DNA of 64,000 bases from Stutzerimonas azotifigens (GTDB taxonomy: Bacteria > Pseudomonadota > Gammaproteobacteria > Pseudomonadales > Pseudomonadaceae), in NCBI RefSeq assembly GCF_013522725.1, contig NZ_JAAMRF010000011.1, forward strand, positions 62,001 to 126,000. The letters are read 5' to 3'. The translations under genes were made by a program, and so were the position numbers. Of this stretch, positions 22,506-32,695 are shown piece by piece (the stretch's first letter is position 1; each line of letters begins with the position of its first letter). A model generated the notes under the pieces. The model was not told the origin of the DNA, did not search any database, and saw nothing but the letters and a program-made list of their open reading frames with translations.

Positions 22506-22521
22506 TTTCGACCCGATCAGG

Positions 22522-23388
22522 TTATTGACGCTTTTCCAGGTAGCGGAAAAATTCGCTGCTTGGATCGAGCACGAGCACGTCTTCCTTGCTCGAGAAGCTC
22601 TCGCGATAGGCTTGCAGGCTGCGATGGAAGGCATAGAACTCCCGATCCTGCCCATAGGCCTGGGCATAGATCGCAGCCGCTCGCGCATCACCGTCACCGC
22701 GCATCTCCTCGGCCTCACGGAAGGCCTCGGCCAACAGCACGCGGCGCTGACGATCGGCGTCGGCACGAATACCTTCGGCCAGCTCCTTACCCTTGGCGCG
22801 ATGCTCGCGCGCCTCGCGCTCACGCTCGGAACTCATCCGTTCGAACACGCTGCGATTGACCTCACGCGGCAGGTCGATTGCCTTGACCCGCACATCGACC
22901 ACCTCGATACCCAGCTCCTGCTGCGCCGCTCGATTGAGGCTCGCAGTAACCTGAGCCATCAGCTCGTCGCGCTGACCGGATACCGACTCGTGCAGGGTGC
23001 GCTTACCGAACTGGTCGCGAAGCGCCGCTTCCAGACGACGCGACAGACGCTCGTCGGCGATCTGCTTCATGCCGGACGTCGCAGTGTAGAAGCGCTCAGC
23101 ATCATCCACACGCCACTTGGCATAGGCATCGACCATGAGCGCCTTCTTTTCCAGGGTCAGGAAGCGCGAGGTCGTCGAATCCAGCGTCATCAGGCGCGCA
23201 TCGAACTTGCGCACGCTGTTGACGTACGGAATCTTCATATGCAGACCTGGCTGGACATCGGGCTCGACGATCCGGCCGAAACGCAGCATAACGGCGCGCT
23301 CGGTTTGCGAAACGATGTAGAAGCTATTCCACAGGACCAGCGCCAGCACCACGCCGACGATCAGCGCAGTCAGAGATTTATTGCTCAT
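22522..23388 (-). CDS. hflC: HflC, modulator of the FtsH protease
   Basis: Membrane-anchored SPFH/prohibitin-domain protein. With HflK it forms a cage around FtsH and tunes membrane-protein turnover. The 288-residue protein has one N-terminal membrane segment (about 7-25) followed by the SPFH domain and a coiled-coil tail, facing the periplasm by family knowledge. The ATG at 23388 overlaps the hflK stop by one base (TGATG), implying coupled translation. An in-frame TTG one codon upstream is a less likely start. Confidence 0.95.
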   Translation of the reverse strand: MSNKSLTALIVGVVLALVLWNSFYIVSQTERAVMLRFGRIVEPDVQPGLHMKIPYVNSVRKFDARLMTLDSTTSRFLTLEKKALMVDAYAKWRVDDAERFYTATSGMKQIADERLSRRLEAALRDQFGKRTLHESVSGQRDELMAQVTASLNRAAQQELGIEVVDVRVKAIDLPREVNRSVFERMSSEREREAREHRAKGKELAEGIRADADRQRRVLLAEAFREAEEMRGDGDARAAAIYAQAYGQDREFYAFHRSLQAYRESFSSKEDVLVLDPSSEFFRYLEKRQ

Positions 23389-24572
23389 CAACGGCTCTCC
23401 CTGGTACGCAGATCACGCGGTTCCAACTCTGCTGGGAGACGAGTGGCCTGGCTCAACGGATCTGCACTGGCCGCTCTCGACTGAGGCGTATCACTACCAC
23501 CAGAGCGATTGTTGATCATCTTGTCCAGCGGTAGATAGAGCATGTTGTTCTGCCCACTGTCGCCAGTGACCAGAACCTTGCTGGTATTGCTCATGAGTTC
23601 CTGCATGCTTTCAAGATACAGACGTTCACGGGTCACTTCCGGTGCACGGCGATACTCGGTGAGCAGTTTGGTGAAGCGATCCGCCTCACCCTGCGCTCTC
23701 GAGATGACCGCATCGCGATAACCGCTGGCCTCTTCCAGCATACGCTGGGCCTGACCACGCGCCTCCGGAATCACGCCGTTGGCGTAGGATTCGGCCTGGT
23801 TCTTTTCGCGCTGCTCGTCTTCACGGGCACGGATCACGTCATCGAAGGCTTCCTGCACTTCACGCGGGGCCGCCGCGCTTTGCAGGTTGACCTGGGTTAC
23901 GAGGATGCCGGTGCGGTAGTTGTCGAGGAAACGCTGCAAACGCTCGCGCACGTCGGCCGCCATGGCCTCACGGCCCTCGGTGAGTACCTGATCCATCACG
24001 GTCGAACCGACCACGTGACGCACCGCGCTGTCGGTCGCATGCTGCAAACTGACTTCCGGCTGGTCGACGTTGAGCACGAAGGCTTGCAGGTTGTTGATCT
24101 TGTACTGAACGGTCAACGGCACTTCGATGATGTTCTCGTCTTCGGTCAACATCTGCCCCTGCTTACTGTAGGAGCGCTCGCGCGTGACGTTTTCCTGATA
24201 CTTGCGATCGATCGGCGGGAAGTAGATGTTCAGGCCCGGACCAACGGTCTCGTAGTACTTTCCGAAGCGCAGCACGACAGCCTGCTCCTGCTCGTCGACG
24301 ATATAGATCGCGTTGAACAGCCAGACCACCAGCAGCAGCGCAAGGCCGATCCAGATCAGACCGAAGCCACCTTTGCTACCGCCTCCGGTGCTTCCTCCAC
24401 CACTGCGTTTTTTGCCGCCAAACATACCATTGAGGTTTTCCTGCAGTTTACGGAAAGCCTCGTCGAGGTCCGGCGGACCTTTCCTGTCTCCGCCGCCACC
24501 ACCACCGCGACGGCCACCGCCGCCCCAGGGATCCTGATTGTTCGAGTTGCCACCCGGCTCATTCCAAGCCAT
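23388..24572 (-). CDS. hflK: HflK, modulator of the FtsH protease
   Basis: Partner of HflC. The 394-residue protein has a Gly/Asn-rich cytoplasmic N-terminus (residues 1-30, with GGGGRRGGGGGG-type runs), a helix with an HflK-type KLQENLNGMFGG segment, a membrane segment (about 72-92), the SPFH domain, and a long coiled coil (about 240-310). The ATG at 24572 (MAWNEPGG) is the usual family N-terminus; four extra upstream codons are discounted. It is coupled to hflC. Confidence 0.95.
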   Translation of the reverse strand: MAWNEPGGNSNNQDPWGGGGRRGGGGGGDRKGPPDLDEAFRKLQENLNGMFGGKKRSGGGSTGGGSKGGFGLIWIGLALLLVVWLFNAIYIVDEQEQAVVLRFGKYYETVGPGLNIYFPPIDRKYQENVTRERSYSKQGQMLTEDENIIEVPLTVQYKINNLQAFVLNVDQPEVSLQHATDSAVRHVVGSTVMDQVLTEGREAMAADVRERLQRFLDNYRTGILVTQVNLQSAAAPREVQEAFDDVIRAREDEQREKNQAESYANGVIPEARGQAQRMLEEASGYRDAVISRAQGEADRFTKLLTEYRRAPEVTRERLYLESMQELMSNTSKVLVTGDSGQNNMLYLPLDKMINNRSGGSDTPQSRAASADPLSQATRLPAELEPRDLRTRESR

Positions 24573-24632
24573 AGCGCTCTCCATTCAAAAAAAGCTAAAG
24601 ACGCGCCCACGGCACGCCCGCCAATGCTACAG

Positions 24633-24672
24633 AAAGCCCGAAAGCAGCGGCAAAGCCGCGCTTGCGGGCTTT
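24633..24672 (-). other. Hairpin across the hflX stop codon, possible attenuator before hflK
   Basis: AAAGCCCG/CGGGCTTT encloses a second stem (GCGGC/GCCGC around AAA). On the minus strand the first arm overlaps the hflX TAA stop (24671-24673) and the second arm ends CGGGCTTTCTGT. It could attenuate read-through from hflX into hflKC. Confidence 0.5.
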
Positions 24673-25972
24673 ATTGCAAAGTATGTTGCTCGAGGAACTC
24701 GGCAGGCTTCATGCCTTCGCGACTAATGAGGCGATACAGCTCCACACGCGGCACACGGACAGCCAGGACGCTGCCGCCCTGCTCGTCGTGATCTTCGCTC
24801 TGAACCGAATTGAGCTCGAACAGCTGTGCTCTAAAGCGTCCCAGCCGCTGCGGCAAACGCAACGTTCCGATGAAAAGGTCATTGCCGAGCAATTCGGCTA
24901 CAGCCTGACGCACCAGATCCAATCCCAGACCATCCCGAGCCGATACCCAGACGCGCACGGGCTTGCCATCCGCGTCGCGCTGAATCTGCGGCTCGATCCC
25001 ATCCATCAGATCGACCTTGTTATAGACCTCGAGGATCGGCAACGTCTCGGCGCCAATCTCGGCCAGCACCGCAAGGACTTGCTCGATCTGCTGCTCGCGC
25101 TCGGGCTCGTGCGCATCGATGACGTGCAGCAGCAGATCGGCGTTGCTGGACTCTTCCAGCGTCGCGCGGAACGACTCGACCAGCTTGTGCGGCAGATGCC
25201 TGATGAAACCCACCGTGTCGGCCAGTACGACCGGCCCCAGGTCCTCCAACTCGAGCCGGCGCAAAGTCGGGTCGAGGGTAGCGAACAGCTGGTTGGCGGC
25301 GTAGACCTCGGCGTCGGTCAGGGCGTTGAACAACGTCGACTTGCCGGCGTTGGTGTAGCCGACCAGCGAAACCGAGGGTATGTCCGCGCGACGGCGGCCA
25401 CGACGAGCCTGCTCGCGCTGACTCTGCACCTTCTCCAGGCGCTGCTTGATCTGGCGGATACGCACGCGCAGCAGACGCCGGTCGGTTTCGAGCTGAGTTT
25501 CACCAGGGCCACGCAAGCCGATACCGCCCTTCTGCCGCTCAAGGTGCGTCCAGCCGCGCACCAACCGCGTACTCATGTGCTCGAGCTGGGCCAGTTCGAC
25601 CTGCAGCTTGCCTTCGTGGGTACGTGCACGTTGCGCGAAGATATCCAGGATCAAGCCGGTGCGATCGAGCACACGGCATTCGAGCGCGCGCTCAAGGTTG
25701 CGCTCCTGGCTGGGCGTGAGGGTGTGATTGAAGATCACAAGCTCGGCCTCGTCCTGCTTGACGAGGTCGTGCAGCTCGTCGACCTTGCCGCTGCCTATCA
25801 GAAACTTGGCGGACGGCTGGTGACGGGCCACGTTGACGAAACCGACCGTCTCCGCACCTGCGGATCGGGCCAGCTCGCGAAACTCTTGTGGATCTTCACG
25901 CGCCGCAGGATCCTGGCCTTCCAGATGCACCAGGATGGCCCGTTCCCCTCCACCGGGGCGTTCGAAGAACAA
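24671..25972 (-). CDS. hflX: Ribosome-associated GTPase HflX
   Basis: GTPase that splits stalled 70S ribosomes. From the chosen TTG start the protein is 433 residues: N-terminal HflX domain, a helical glycine-rich linker (GGIGLRGPGETQLE), and a G domain with G1 GYTNAGKS at 205-212, DTVGF and NKVD. The TTG at 25972 yields the FFERPGGGERA N-terminus and, as I recall, matches the P. aeruginosa length of 433. It sits 11 bases after hfq behind a GAGGCGG ribosome site. The alternative start at 26053 would overlap hfq by 71 bases and is rejected. Confidence 0.92.
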   Translation of the reverse strand: MFFERPGGGERAILVHLEGQDPAAREDPQEFRELARSAGAETVGFVNVARHQPSAKFLIGSGKVDELHDLVKQDEAELVIFNHTLTPSQERNLERALECRVLDRTGLILDIFAQRARTHEGKLQVELAQLEHMSTRLVRGWTHLERQKGGIGLRGPGETQLETDRRLLRVRIRQIKQRLEKVQSQREQARRGRRRADIPSVSLVGYTNAGKSTLFNALTDAEVYAANQLFATLDPTLRRLELEDLGPVVLADTVGFIRHLPHKLVESFRATLEESSNADLLLHVIDAHEPEREQQIEQVLAVLAEIGAETLPILEVYNKVDLMDGIEPQIQRDADGKPVRVWVSARDGLGLDLVRQAVAELLGNDLFIGTLRLPQRLGRFRAQLFELNSVQSEDHDEQGGSVLAVRVPRVELYRLISREGMKPAEFLEQHTLQ

Positions 25973-25982
25973 GACCGCCGCC

Positions 25983-26249
<267 letters not shown>

Positions 26250-26323
26250 TTAGAGGATCTTAGTAATATGAGGCCGAAAAACCGGCCGAATCGCCGTCCA
26301 CATGGACGGTCGTTTTTGCAGTG

Positions 26324-27295
26324 TCAGCTCAATATGGTGAGCGATTGCAGGTATTTCAATGCTCGCGGCAGATTGTCGCACGCCAGGCTGTCCAACCAGT
26401 GTACTTCGTCCCAGCTTCGCAACCAGGTGAACTGCCGTTTGGCCAGTTGCCGGGTGGCGATGATGCCGCGCTGGATCATCTCGTCTCGGGAAAGCCTGCC
26501 CTCCAGATGATCCCAGACCTGCCGGTAGCCCACCGCTCGGATGGAGGGCAGACCGGGGTGCAGATCACCGCGGGCGTACAGGCCTTCGACCTCTTCGACG
26601 AATCCCTGTTCAACCATGCCCACGAAACGCCGCTCGATGCGTTGGTGCAACGTTTGGCGCTGCGCCGGCGCGATCGCGAGGTGCGCCACAGTATACGGGA
26701 AGAGATTCGCGCCTGCTTCGCCGCTGGCGCTTTTTTGCGACCGCTGCCGGGCCAGGTGCTCACTCATCGTCAGGCCGCTGACACGATACACCTCCAGCGC
26801 CCGGACCAGCCGCTGCGGATCGTTCGGATGAATGCGCGCAGCGGATTCCGGGTCGATCTCGGCGAGCTGGCGATGCAGCGAGGCCAGCCCTTCGGCATCC
26901 GCCTGCGCTTCGAGGTCGGCGCGAACCGCCGGGTCGGCACCGGGCATCTGGGCCAGGCCGTCGAGCAGCGCGCGGTAATAGAGCATGGTGCCGCCGACCA
27001 GCAGCGGAATCCGCCCGGCGGCGGTGATTTCCTGCATGACGGTCGTCGCGTCGTCGACGAATTCGGCTGCCGAATAACTCTGCGCGGGATCGCGGATGTC
27101 CACCAGGCGATGCGGATAGCGCGCCAGGATCTTGGGGGAAGGCTTGGCTGTGCCGATGTCCATCCCGCGATAGACCAGCGCCGAATCGACGCTCACCAGC
27201 TCGCAGGGGAGCACGCGGGCGAGTTCCAGCGCCAGGTCCGTCTTGCCGGAGGCGGTCGGCCCCATGAGGAAAATCGCAGGTGGCAAAGAGGGCAT
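26324..27295 (-). CDS. miaA: tRNA dimethylallyltransferase MiaA
   Basis: Adds a dimethylallyl group to A37 of tRNAs reading UNN codons. It uses DMAPP, a product of the isoprenoid route whose first enzyme Dxs is encoded at 60.7 kb. The 323-residue protein has the P-loop GPTASGKT at 12-19, [16 protein letters not shown], and a C-terminal tRNA-binding part with [12 protein letters not shown]. The ATG at 27295 (MPSLPPAIF) is chosen over one nine codons upstream for family length. Confidence 0.96.
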   Translation of the reverse strand: MPSLPPAIFLMGPTASGKTDLALELARVLPCELVSVDSALVYRGMDIGTAKPSPKILARYPHRLVDIRDPAQSYSAAEFVDDATTVMQEITAAGRIPLLVGGTMLYYRALLDGLAQMPGADPAVRADLEAQADAEGLASLHRQLAEIDPESAARIHPNDPQRLVRALEVYRVSGLTMSEHLARQRSQKSASGEAGANLFPYTVAHLAIAPAQRQTLHQRIERRFVGMVEQGFVEEVEGLYARGDLHPGLPSIRAVGYRQVWDHLEGRLSRDEMIQRGIIATRQLAKRQFTWLRSWDEVHWLDSLACDNLPRALKYLQSLTILS

Positions 27296-27373
27296 CTCAA
27301 GGCTCGGGCAAGGGGGCCGCATAGTTTCAGGGCAGCCCCGGAACGTCGCAAGAGGCCAGTTCCGCAGCGACGG

Positions 27374-29248
27374 TCAGCGACCGCGCATAAACAGCTTGTC
27401 CAGATCGTCCATGCCCATCTGGGTCCAGGTCGGACGACCATGATTGCACTGCCCGCTGCGCTCGGTGTGTTCCATGTCGCGTAGCAACGCGTTCATTTCC
27501 GGCAGGGTCAACCGGCGATTGGCCCGCACGGCGCCATGGCAGGCCATGGTCGCCAGCAGCTCGTTGAGATGCGCCTGGATGCGATCGCTGCTGCCATATT
27601 CCAGCAGGTCGGCCAGCACGTCGCGCACCAGCTGGGTGGCCACCGCCTGCTTGAGCAGCGAGGGTATCTGGCGGATCGCCAGCGACTCCGGCCCCAGGCG
27701 CTGCAGCTCGAAGCCGAGCTTCTGGAACCACTGCCCGTGCTCCTCGGCGCAGTCCGCCTCACGCTGGCTGACCGCAACGCTTTCCGGCACCAGCAACGGT
27801 TGGCTGCGCAACCCCTCGCTGGCCATCGCGGTTTTCAGGCGCTCATAGGTGATCCGCTCGTGCGCCGCGTGCATGTCCACCAGCACCATGCCCTGGGCAT
27901 TCTCCGCCACGATGTAGACGCCCTTGAGCTGGGCGACCGCATAGCCCAGCGGCGGAATGTCGCCCTGGGTTTCAGGCAGGCCGACCGGCTCGGCGAGCGG
28001 CGCATAGTAGTCGCGATAGGCCCCCTGCACCTCGGCGGCCTGGGTCGGCCCGAGCGACGGCCGCGGCGCCTGGTAACCAGCTCCGGCGCCTTGCCAGGCC
28101 GGGACCTGCTGCAGCGGGCGCTCGAGCACGCTGGCCGACAGGCTCATCTCGTTCTGGCCGCGGAACTCGCCGGCCGCGGCACCTGACAACGGCGTCGCCA
28201 CAGGCGCACCCGCTGGCGGGGCCAGTTGATCTTCGGGACGAACGTCGCCCAGCGCGCGATGCAGGGTGCCATAGAGGAAATCATGGACCATGCGGCTGTC
28301 GCGGAAACGCACCTCATGCTTGGTGGGGTGCACGTTGACGTCCACGACCGCCGGGTCGACGTCGAGAAACAGCACGAAGGTCGGATGACGGCCGTTGAAC
28401 AGCACGTCGCGGTAGGCCTGGCGTACGGCGTGGGCGACCAGCTTGTCGCGCACCATGCGGCCGTTTACGTAGAAATACTGCAGGTCAGCCTGGCTGCGCG
28501 AGAAGGTGGGCAAACCGACCCAGCCCCACAGACGCAACCCGTTGCGCTCGATCTCGATGGGCAGCGCCTGCTCGAGAAAGGCCGGGCCGCACACCGCACC
28601 GACGCGCCGCGCCCGCGAGGCATCGTCCGCCGCCTCGTGCAGCGCGAGGATGCCCTTGCCGTTGTGCCGCAGATGGAAGGCCACGTCGAAGCGAGCCAGC
28701 GCGAGCCGCTTGATGACTTCCTGCAGGTGATCGAATTCGGTTTTCTCGGTACGCAGGAACTTGCGCCGCGCCGGGGTATTGAAGAACAGGTCGCGCACCT
28801 CGACCGAGGTGCCGACCGGGTGCGCGGCAGGCTGCACCCGTGCGTCCATGTCACGACCCTCGGTCTCGACCTGCCAGGCCTGCTCGGCGTCGGCGGTGCG
28901 CGAGGTCAGCGTCAGGCGCGAGACCGAGCTGATGGACGCCAGCGCCTCGCCCCGAAAGCCGAGGCTCATCACCCGCTCGAGGTCTTCGAGGTCGCGGATC
29001 TTGCTGGTGGCATGACGGGCAAGCGCCAGGGGCAGGTCATCGGCCGGAATCCCGCTGCCGTTGTCGCGCACCCGCAACAGCTTGATGCCGCCCTGCTCGA
29101 CATCCATTTCGATGCGCCTCGCCCCGGAGTCCAGGCTGTTTTCCAGCAACTCCTTGATCACCGAGGCCGGGCGTTCGACCACTTCCCCGGCGGCGATCTG
29201 GTTTGCCAGCCGCGGATTGAGCAGCTGGATGCGCGGCATCTGGCTCAT
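27374..29248 (-). CDS. mutL: DNA mismatch repair protein MutL
   Basis: ATPase linking MutS mismatch recognition to strand removal. The 624-residue protein has an N-terminal GHKL ATPase ([28 protein letters not shown]) and a C-terminal dimerisation/endonuclease domain. The nicking motif is present as [12 protein letters not shown] at 458-469, a D-x-H-A-(x)2-E-(x)4-E variant, with a later ACHGA segment in place of CPHGRP. It therefore looks like a nicking MutL, consistent with pseudomonads lacking MutH. The ATG overlaps the amiB stop as ATGA. Confidence 0.96.
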   Translation of the reverse strand: MSQMPRIQLLNPRLANQIAAGEVVERPASVIKELLENSLDSGARRIEMDVEQGGIKLLRVRDNGSGIPADDLPLALARHATSKIRDLEDLERVMSLGFRGEALASISSVSRLTLTSRTADAEQAWQVETEGRDMDARVQPAAHPVGTSVEVRDLFFNTPARRKFLRTEKTEFDHLQEVIKRLALARFDVAFHLRHNGKGILALHEAADDASRARRVGAVCGPAFLEQALPIEIERNGLRLWGWVGLPTFSRSQADLQYFYVNGRMVRDKLVAHAVRQAYRDVLFNGRHPTFVLFLDVDPAVVDVNVHPTKHEVRFRDSRMVHDFLYGTLHRALGDVRPEDQLAPPAGAPVATPLSGAAAGEFRGQNEMSLSASVLERPLQQVPAWQGAGAGYQAPRPSLGPTQAAEVQGAYRDYYAPLAEPVGLPETQGDIPPLGYAVAQLKGVYIVAENAQGMVLVDMHAAHERITYERLKTAMASEGLRSQPLLVPESVAVSQREADCAEEHGQWFQKLGFELQRLGPESLAIRQIPSLLKQAVATQLVRDVLADLLEYGSSDRIQAHLNELLATMACHGAVRANRRLTLPEMNALLRDMEHTERSGQCNHGRPTWTQMGMDDLDKLFMRGR

Positions 29249-30669
29249 GGTTGCGCGGCCAGCGTCGTCGCTGGAATCGTCAGGGTCTGGCCGACCTTGA
29301 TGACGTCGCCGCTGAGGTTGTTGGCGCTGCGCAGGGCCGCAAGGCTGATCTGATAGCGTTGCGCGAGCAGCGCCAGGCTTTCGCCGGAGCGCACCACATG
29401 CTCCCGGGGGCCATGGACGATCTTGCCCGAATCACGCTGCCAGGCCACGTAGGTTCCCGGCGGCGGGTTTTCCTGGAAGAACTGCTGCACGCCGCTACGG
29501 ATCGAACGGGCCAGGGCCTGTTGGTGGGCGGCAGTCTGCAGCTTCTTCGCCTCGGACGGGTTGGAGATGAAGCCTGTCTCGACGAGGATCGATGGGATGT
29601 CCGGCGACTTCAACACCATGAAACCGGCCTGTTCGACGCGCTTCTTGTGCAGCGGCGTGATGCGTCCCATGTTGCTGAGCACCTTCTGCCCGACGTTCAG
29701 GCTCGAGGACAGCGAGGCGGTCATCGACAGGTCCAGCAGCACGCCAGCGAGCATCTGGTCCTTGTCGCCGAGGCTGACGTTGCCAGCACCGCCAATCAGG
29801 TCGGAGCGGTTTTCGCTGTCGGCCAGCCAGCGCGCGGTTTCCGACGTCGCGCCGCGGTCGGACAGCGCGAACACCGAGGCACCGTAGGCCGACGAACGCG
29901 GCGCCGCGTCGGCATGAACCGACACGAACAGATCGGCGCCCTTCTTGCGGGCGATCTCCGTGCGTTTGCGCAGCGGAATGAAGTAGTCACCGGTGCGCAC
30001 CAGCTCGGCCTTGAAGCCTTTCTCGGCGTTGATCTGGCGTTGCAGCTCCTTGGCGATCTGCAGCACCACGTGCTTTTCATAGACCTTGCCGGGGCCGATG
30101 GCGCCCGGGTCCTCACCGCCGTGGCCGGCGTCGATGGCGATCACGATGTCGCGTTTGCTGCTCGGCACGATCGGCAACTTGGCTGCCGGCAGGGTCGGGC
30201 TGACGGGGGCGACGGGCGAGCTCGGCGCGGTATTCGCTGGCACATCGGCAGTAACCGGCGCCGCGCCCGGATCGAACAGGTCGACGACCAGGCGATGGCC
30301 ATACTGTTGGTTAGGGGGCAGCGTGAAGCTCTTTGGCGTGACCTGGGACGACAGGTCGATCACTACGCGCAGCTCTTCCGGCGAGCGCTGCGCCGAACGC
30401 ATGCCGGTGATCGGGGTGTCTTTCAGAGGCAGCTGATCCAGCGACGTGGTCAGGTTGGCACCGCTGACGTCGATGACGATGCGCTCAGGCGCCGAGAGAG
30501 TGAAGACGTTGTGCTGCACCGGCCCCGAGAGGTCGAAGACCAGCCGGGTGTTGTCCGGAGCCCGCCACAGGCGCACGCTTTGCACATCGGACGCAGCCCA
30601 GGTCTGGACCGCCACAAGCAGTAAAACCAATCCGGTAACCAGCGCGCGTATGCGCATACCCAACCCCAT
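29245..30669 (-). CDS. amiB: N-acetylmuramoyl-L-alanine amidase AmiB
   Basis: Periplasmic septal amidase cleaving peptidoglycan for daughter-cell separation. The 474-residue protein has a signal peptide (cleavage near TWA-AS), an AMIN localisation domain (about 30-130), a Pro/Ala linker, an Amidase_3 zinc domain ([12 protein letters not shown], then ETGFISN), and a C-terminal LysM domain. The ATG at 30669 has a GGAGAG ribosome site; another ATG four codons later (30657) is equally possible. The genes tsaE, amiB and mutL are tightly spaced, suggesting one transcript. Confidence 0.94.
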   Translation of the reverse strand: MGLGMRIRALVTGLVLLLVAVQTWAASDVQSVRLWRAPDNTRLVFDLSGPVQHNVFTLSAPERIVIDVSGANLTTSLDQLPLKDTPITGMRSAQRSPEELRVVIDLSSQVTPKSFTLPPNQQYGHRLVVDLFDPGAAPVTADVPANTAPSSPVAPVSPTLPAAKLPIVPSSKRDIVIAIDAGHGGEDPGAIGPGKVYEKHVVLQIAKELQRQINAEKGFKAELVRTGDYFIPLRKRTEIARKKGADLFVSVHADAAPRSSAYGASVFALSDRGATSETARWLADSENRSDLIGGAGNVSLGDKDQMLAGVLLDLSMTASLSSSLNVGQKVLSNMGRITPLHKKRVEQAGFMVLKSPDIPSILVETGFISNPSEAKKLQTAAHQQALARSIRSGVQQFFQENPPPGTYVAWQRDSGKIVHGPREHVVRSGESLALLAQRYQISLAALRSANNLSGDVIKVGQTLTIPATTLAAQP

Positions 30670-30674
30670 GCTTG

Positions 30675-31145
30675 TTATGACTCTCCGATGGTCAGGACGG
30701 CGCACCAGGCTTCGCCCCGCTCGCTGAGCGGCGACAGGCGCAGCGAACGGCCGGCCCCATGCGGCGTAATGGTAATGTCCATATCGGCCTTTGGCAAAAT
30801 GCCTGCCCCGCGCTCCGGCCACTCGACCAATGTCAGGGCGTCGCCTTCGAAGTAATCGCGGATGCCGAGAAACTCCAGCTCCTCCGGATCGACCAGACGA
30901 TAAAGGTCGAAGTGGAACACCCTGACCTCGCCGATCTCATAGGGCTCGACCAGTGTGAAGGTAGGGCTCTTGACCTTGCCCTGATGGCCGAACCCCTGCA
31001 CCAAACCGCGTGACAGCGTGGTCTTTCCGGCACCCAGATCACCGTGCAGGTAGATGACGCCGCGCCCGCCCGTGGCGTGGGCGATGCGCCCGCCCAGGGC
31101 CGTCATCGCCGCTTCGTCGGGTGCCAACAGAGTTACTTCAGGCAT
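30675..31145 (-). CDS. tsaE: tRNA threonylcarbamoyladenosine biosynthesis ATPase TsaE
   Basis: P-loop ATPase required with TsaB/C/D for t6A37 modification of ANN-decoding tRNAs. The 156-residue protein has Walker A GDLGAGKT at 35-42, [11 protein letters not shown], and an acidic [13 protein letters not shown] segment. The ATG at 31145 overlaps the nnr 3' end by 13 bases and gives the standard length; a longer upstream frame is rejected because it runs deep into nnr. Confidence 0.95.
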   Translation of the reverse strand: MPEVTLLAPDEAAMTALGGRIAHATGGRGVIYLHGDLGAGKTTLSRGLVQGFGHQGKVKSPTFTLVEPYEIGEVRVFHFDLYRLVDPEELEFLGIRDYFEGDALTLVEWPERGAGILPKADMDITITPHGAGRSLRLSPLSERGEAWCAVLTIGES

Positions 31146-32632
31146 GGCGACTGCTCCTCGAGGATTTGACGGATGGCGGGTATCAACTCGCTGGCGGCCA
31201 GGCCGCGCCCGAGACTGCCGAGCCTTTCGCCGGCCCGGGCGTGCAGCCAGGCGGCAAGGCAGGCCGCCTCGAAGGGCGCCAGATGCTGCGCCAGCAACGC
31301 CCCGATCAAGCCGGACAGCACATCGCCGAGGCCAGCCGTAGCCATGGCTGGATGACCGCGATCGCAAAGAGCCAGGCGACCTTCAGCATCGGCGATCAGG
31401 GTACCGGCGCCCTTGAGCAGCGCGACGCAACGATAGCGCTCGGCCAGGGCGCGCACCGCCGCTGGGCGATCGGCCTGTACCTCTGCCGTGGACCAACCGA
31501 GCAGGCGCGCCGCCTCGCCAGGATGCGGCGTGATCACGCAGCGCTGCGGCAGCTCCACTGCGCCAGCAGCCAGCAGGTTCAGCGCATCGGCGTCCCACAC
31601 CTGGGGCATTTCGCACTGGCCGGTGATCGACAGCAGGCTTCGCCCCCAGGGCGCCTGGCCGAGACCTGGGCCGATCACCAGCACATCGGCGCGCTCGATC
31701 AGCGCCCCCAGGCCATAGGTGGACTCCACGCCGCTGCACATCACCTCAGGCTGGCGCACCAGCGAGGCAACGACGTGCTCCGGCCGGGTCGCCAGGCTGA
31801 CCATGCCGGCACCGCTGCGCAACGCAGCCTCGGAGGCCAGCAGTGCGGCGCCTCCGGTGCCCAGATCACCGCCGATGACCAGCACCTGGCCGAAGCTGCC
31901 TTTGTGGGCGGTGCGCGAGCGCGGGGCGAGGGTCGGCAATTGCTCTCCGGCCAGCCGCTGTGCGGACGATGTCACCTGGGCCAGAATCTCGGCGCCGGCC
32001 TGCAGCTCGTCGAACACCAGTTCACCGGTCAGCGCAGGGCCTTCGCCGGTCAGCAGTCCGAGCTTGAGCCCGATGAAGGTCACGCAGAGATCGGCCCGTA
32101 CCGCAACGCCGAGGACCCGCCCGGTGTCGGCGCACAGCCCGGACGGCAAATCCACTGCCAACACCGGCTGGCCGCTGGCATTGATCGCCGCGATGGCACT
32201 CGCGTAGGGCTCGCGCACCTCGCCCCGCGCGCCGGTGCCCAGCAGTGCGTCCACCAGCACGCCCTGCAACGGTGCCGTAATCGACCAGGGTTCGATATCG
32301 ACCCCAGCGGCCCGTGCCTCGACCAGCGCCTGCGCCGCGTCTGCCCGCAACGCCGTCGGCTCGCCGACCGCCAGCACCTTGACCTGCCAGCCCGCCTTGC
32401 GCGCCAGTGCCGCCATCAGGTAACCGTCACCGGCGTTGTTGCCATGACCGGCCAGCACCGTAAGCTCGGCGGCCTCGGGCCAGCGTCTGCGCAGCGCGCG
32501 CCAGGCGGCGTGGGCGGCGCGGTGCATCAGCTCGAAGCCAGGCGTGCCGGCCGCAATCAGGCGAGCGTCGAGGTCGCGGACCTGGCTGGCCGAGTAAAGG
32601 GCACGGGGAAGTGGGTCGTTCATCAGTGGCAT
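31133..32632 (-). CDS. nnr: Bifunctional NAD(P)HX epimerase/dehydratase
   Basis: Repairs hydrated NAD(P)H. The N-terminal YjeF_N domain (about 10-215, with [11 protein letters not shown]) epimerises NAD(P)HX. The C-terminal carbohydrate-kinase-like domain (about 230-495, with KGAGT and the GLGDVLSG motif) dehydrates it using ADP. The fused form has 499 residues. The ATG at 32632 and another three codons on (32623) both lack a clear ribosome site. It is divergent from queG across 63 bases. Confidence 0.94.
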   Translation of the reverse strand: MPLMNDPLPRALYSASQVRDLDARLIAAGTPGFELMHRAAHAAWRALRRRWPEAAELTVLAGHGNNAGDGYLMAALARKAGWQVKVLAVGEPTALRADAAQALVEARAAGVDIEPWSITAPLQGVLVDALLGTGARGEVREPYASAIAAINASGQPVLAVDLPSGLCADTGRVLGVAVRADLCVTFIGLKLGLLTGEGPALTGELVFDELQAGAEILAQVTSSAQRLAGEQLPTLAPRSRTAHKGSFGQVLVIGGDLGTGGAALLASEAALRSGAGMVSLATRPEHVVASLVRQPEVMCSGVESTYGLGALIERADVLVIGPGLGQAPWGRSLLSITGQCEMPQVWDADALNLLAAGAVELPQRCVITPHPGEAARLLGWSTAEVQADRPAAVRALAERYRCVALLKGAGTLIADAEGRLALCDRGHPAMATAGLGDVLSGLIGALLAQHLAPFEAACLAAWLHARAGERLGSLGRGLAASELIPAIRQILEEQSPCLK

Positions 32633-32695
32633 GGATCATCACATGGGATTGTCTGGCAGAATTATACGCCCCCGCCTCGCCAGCCGCCGTAGCCG

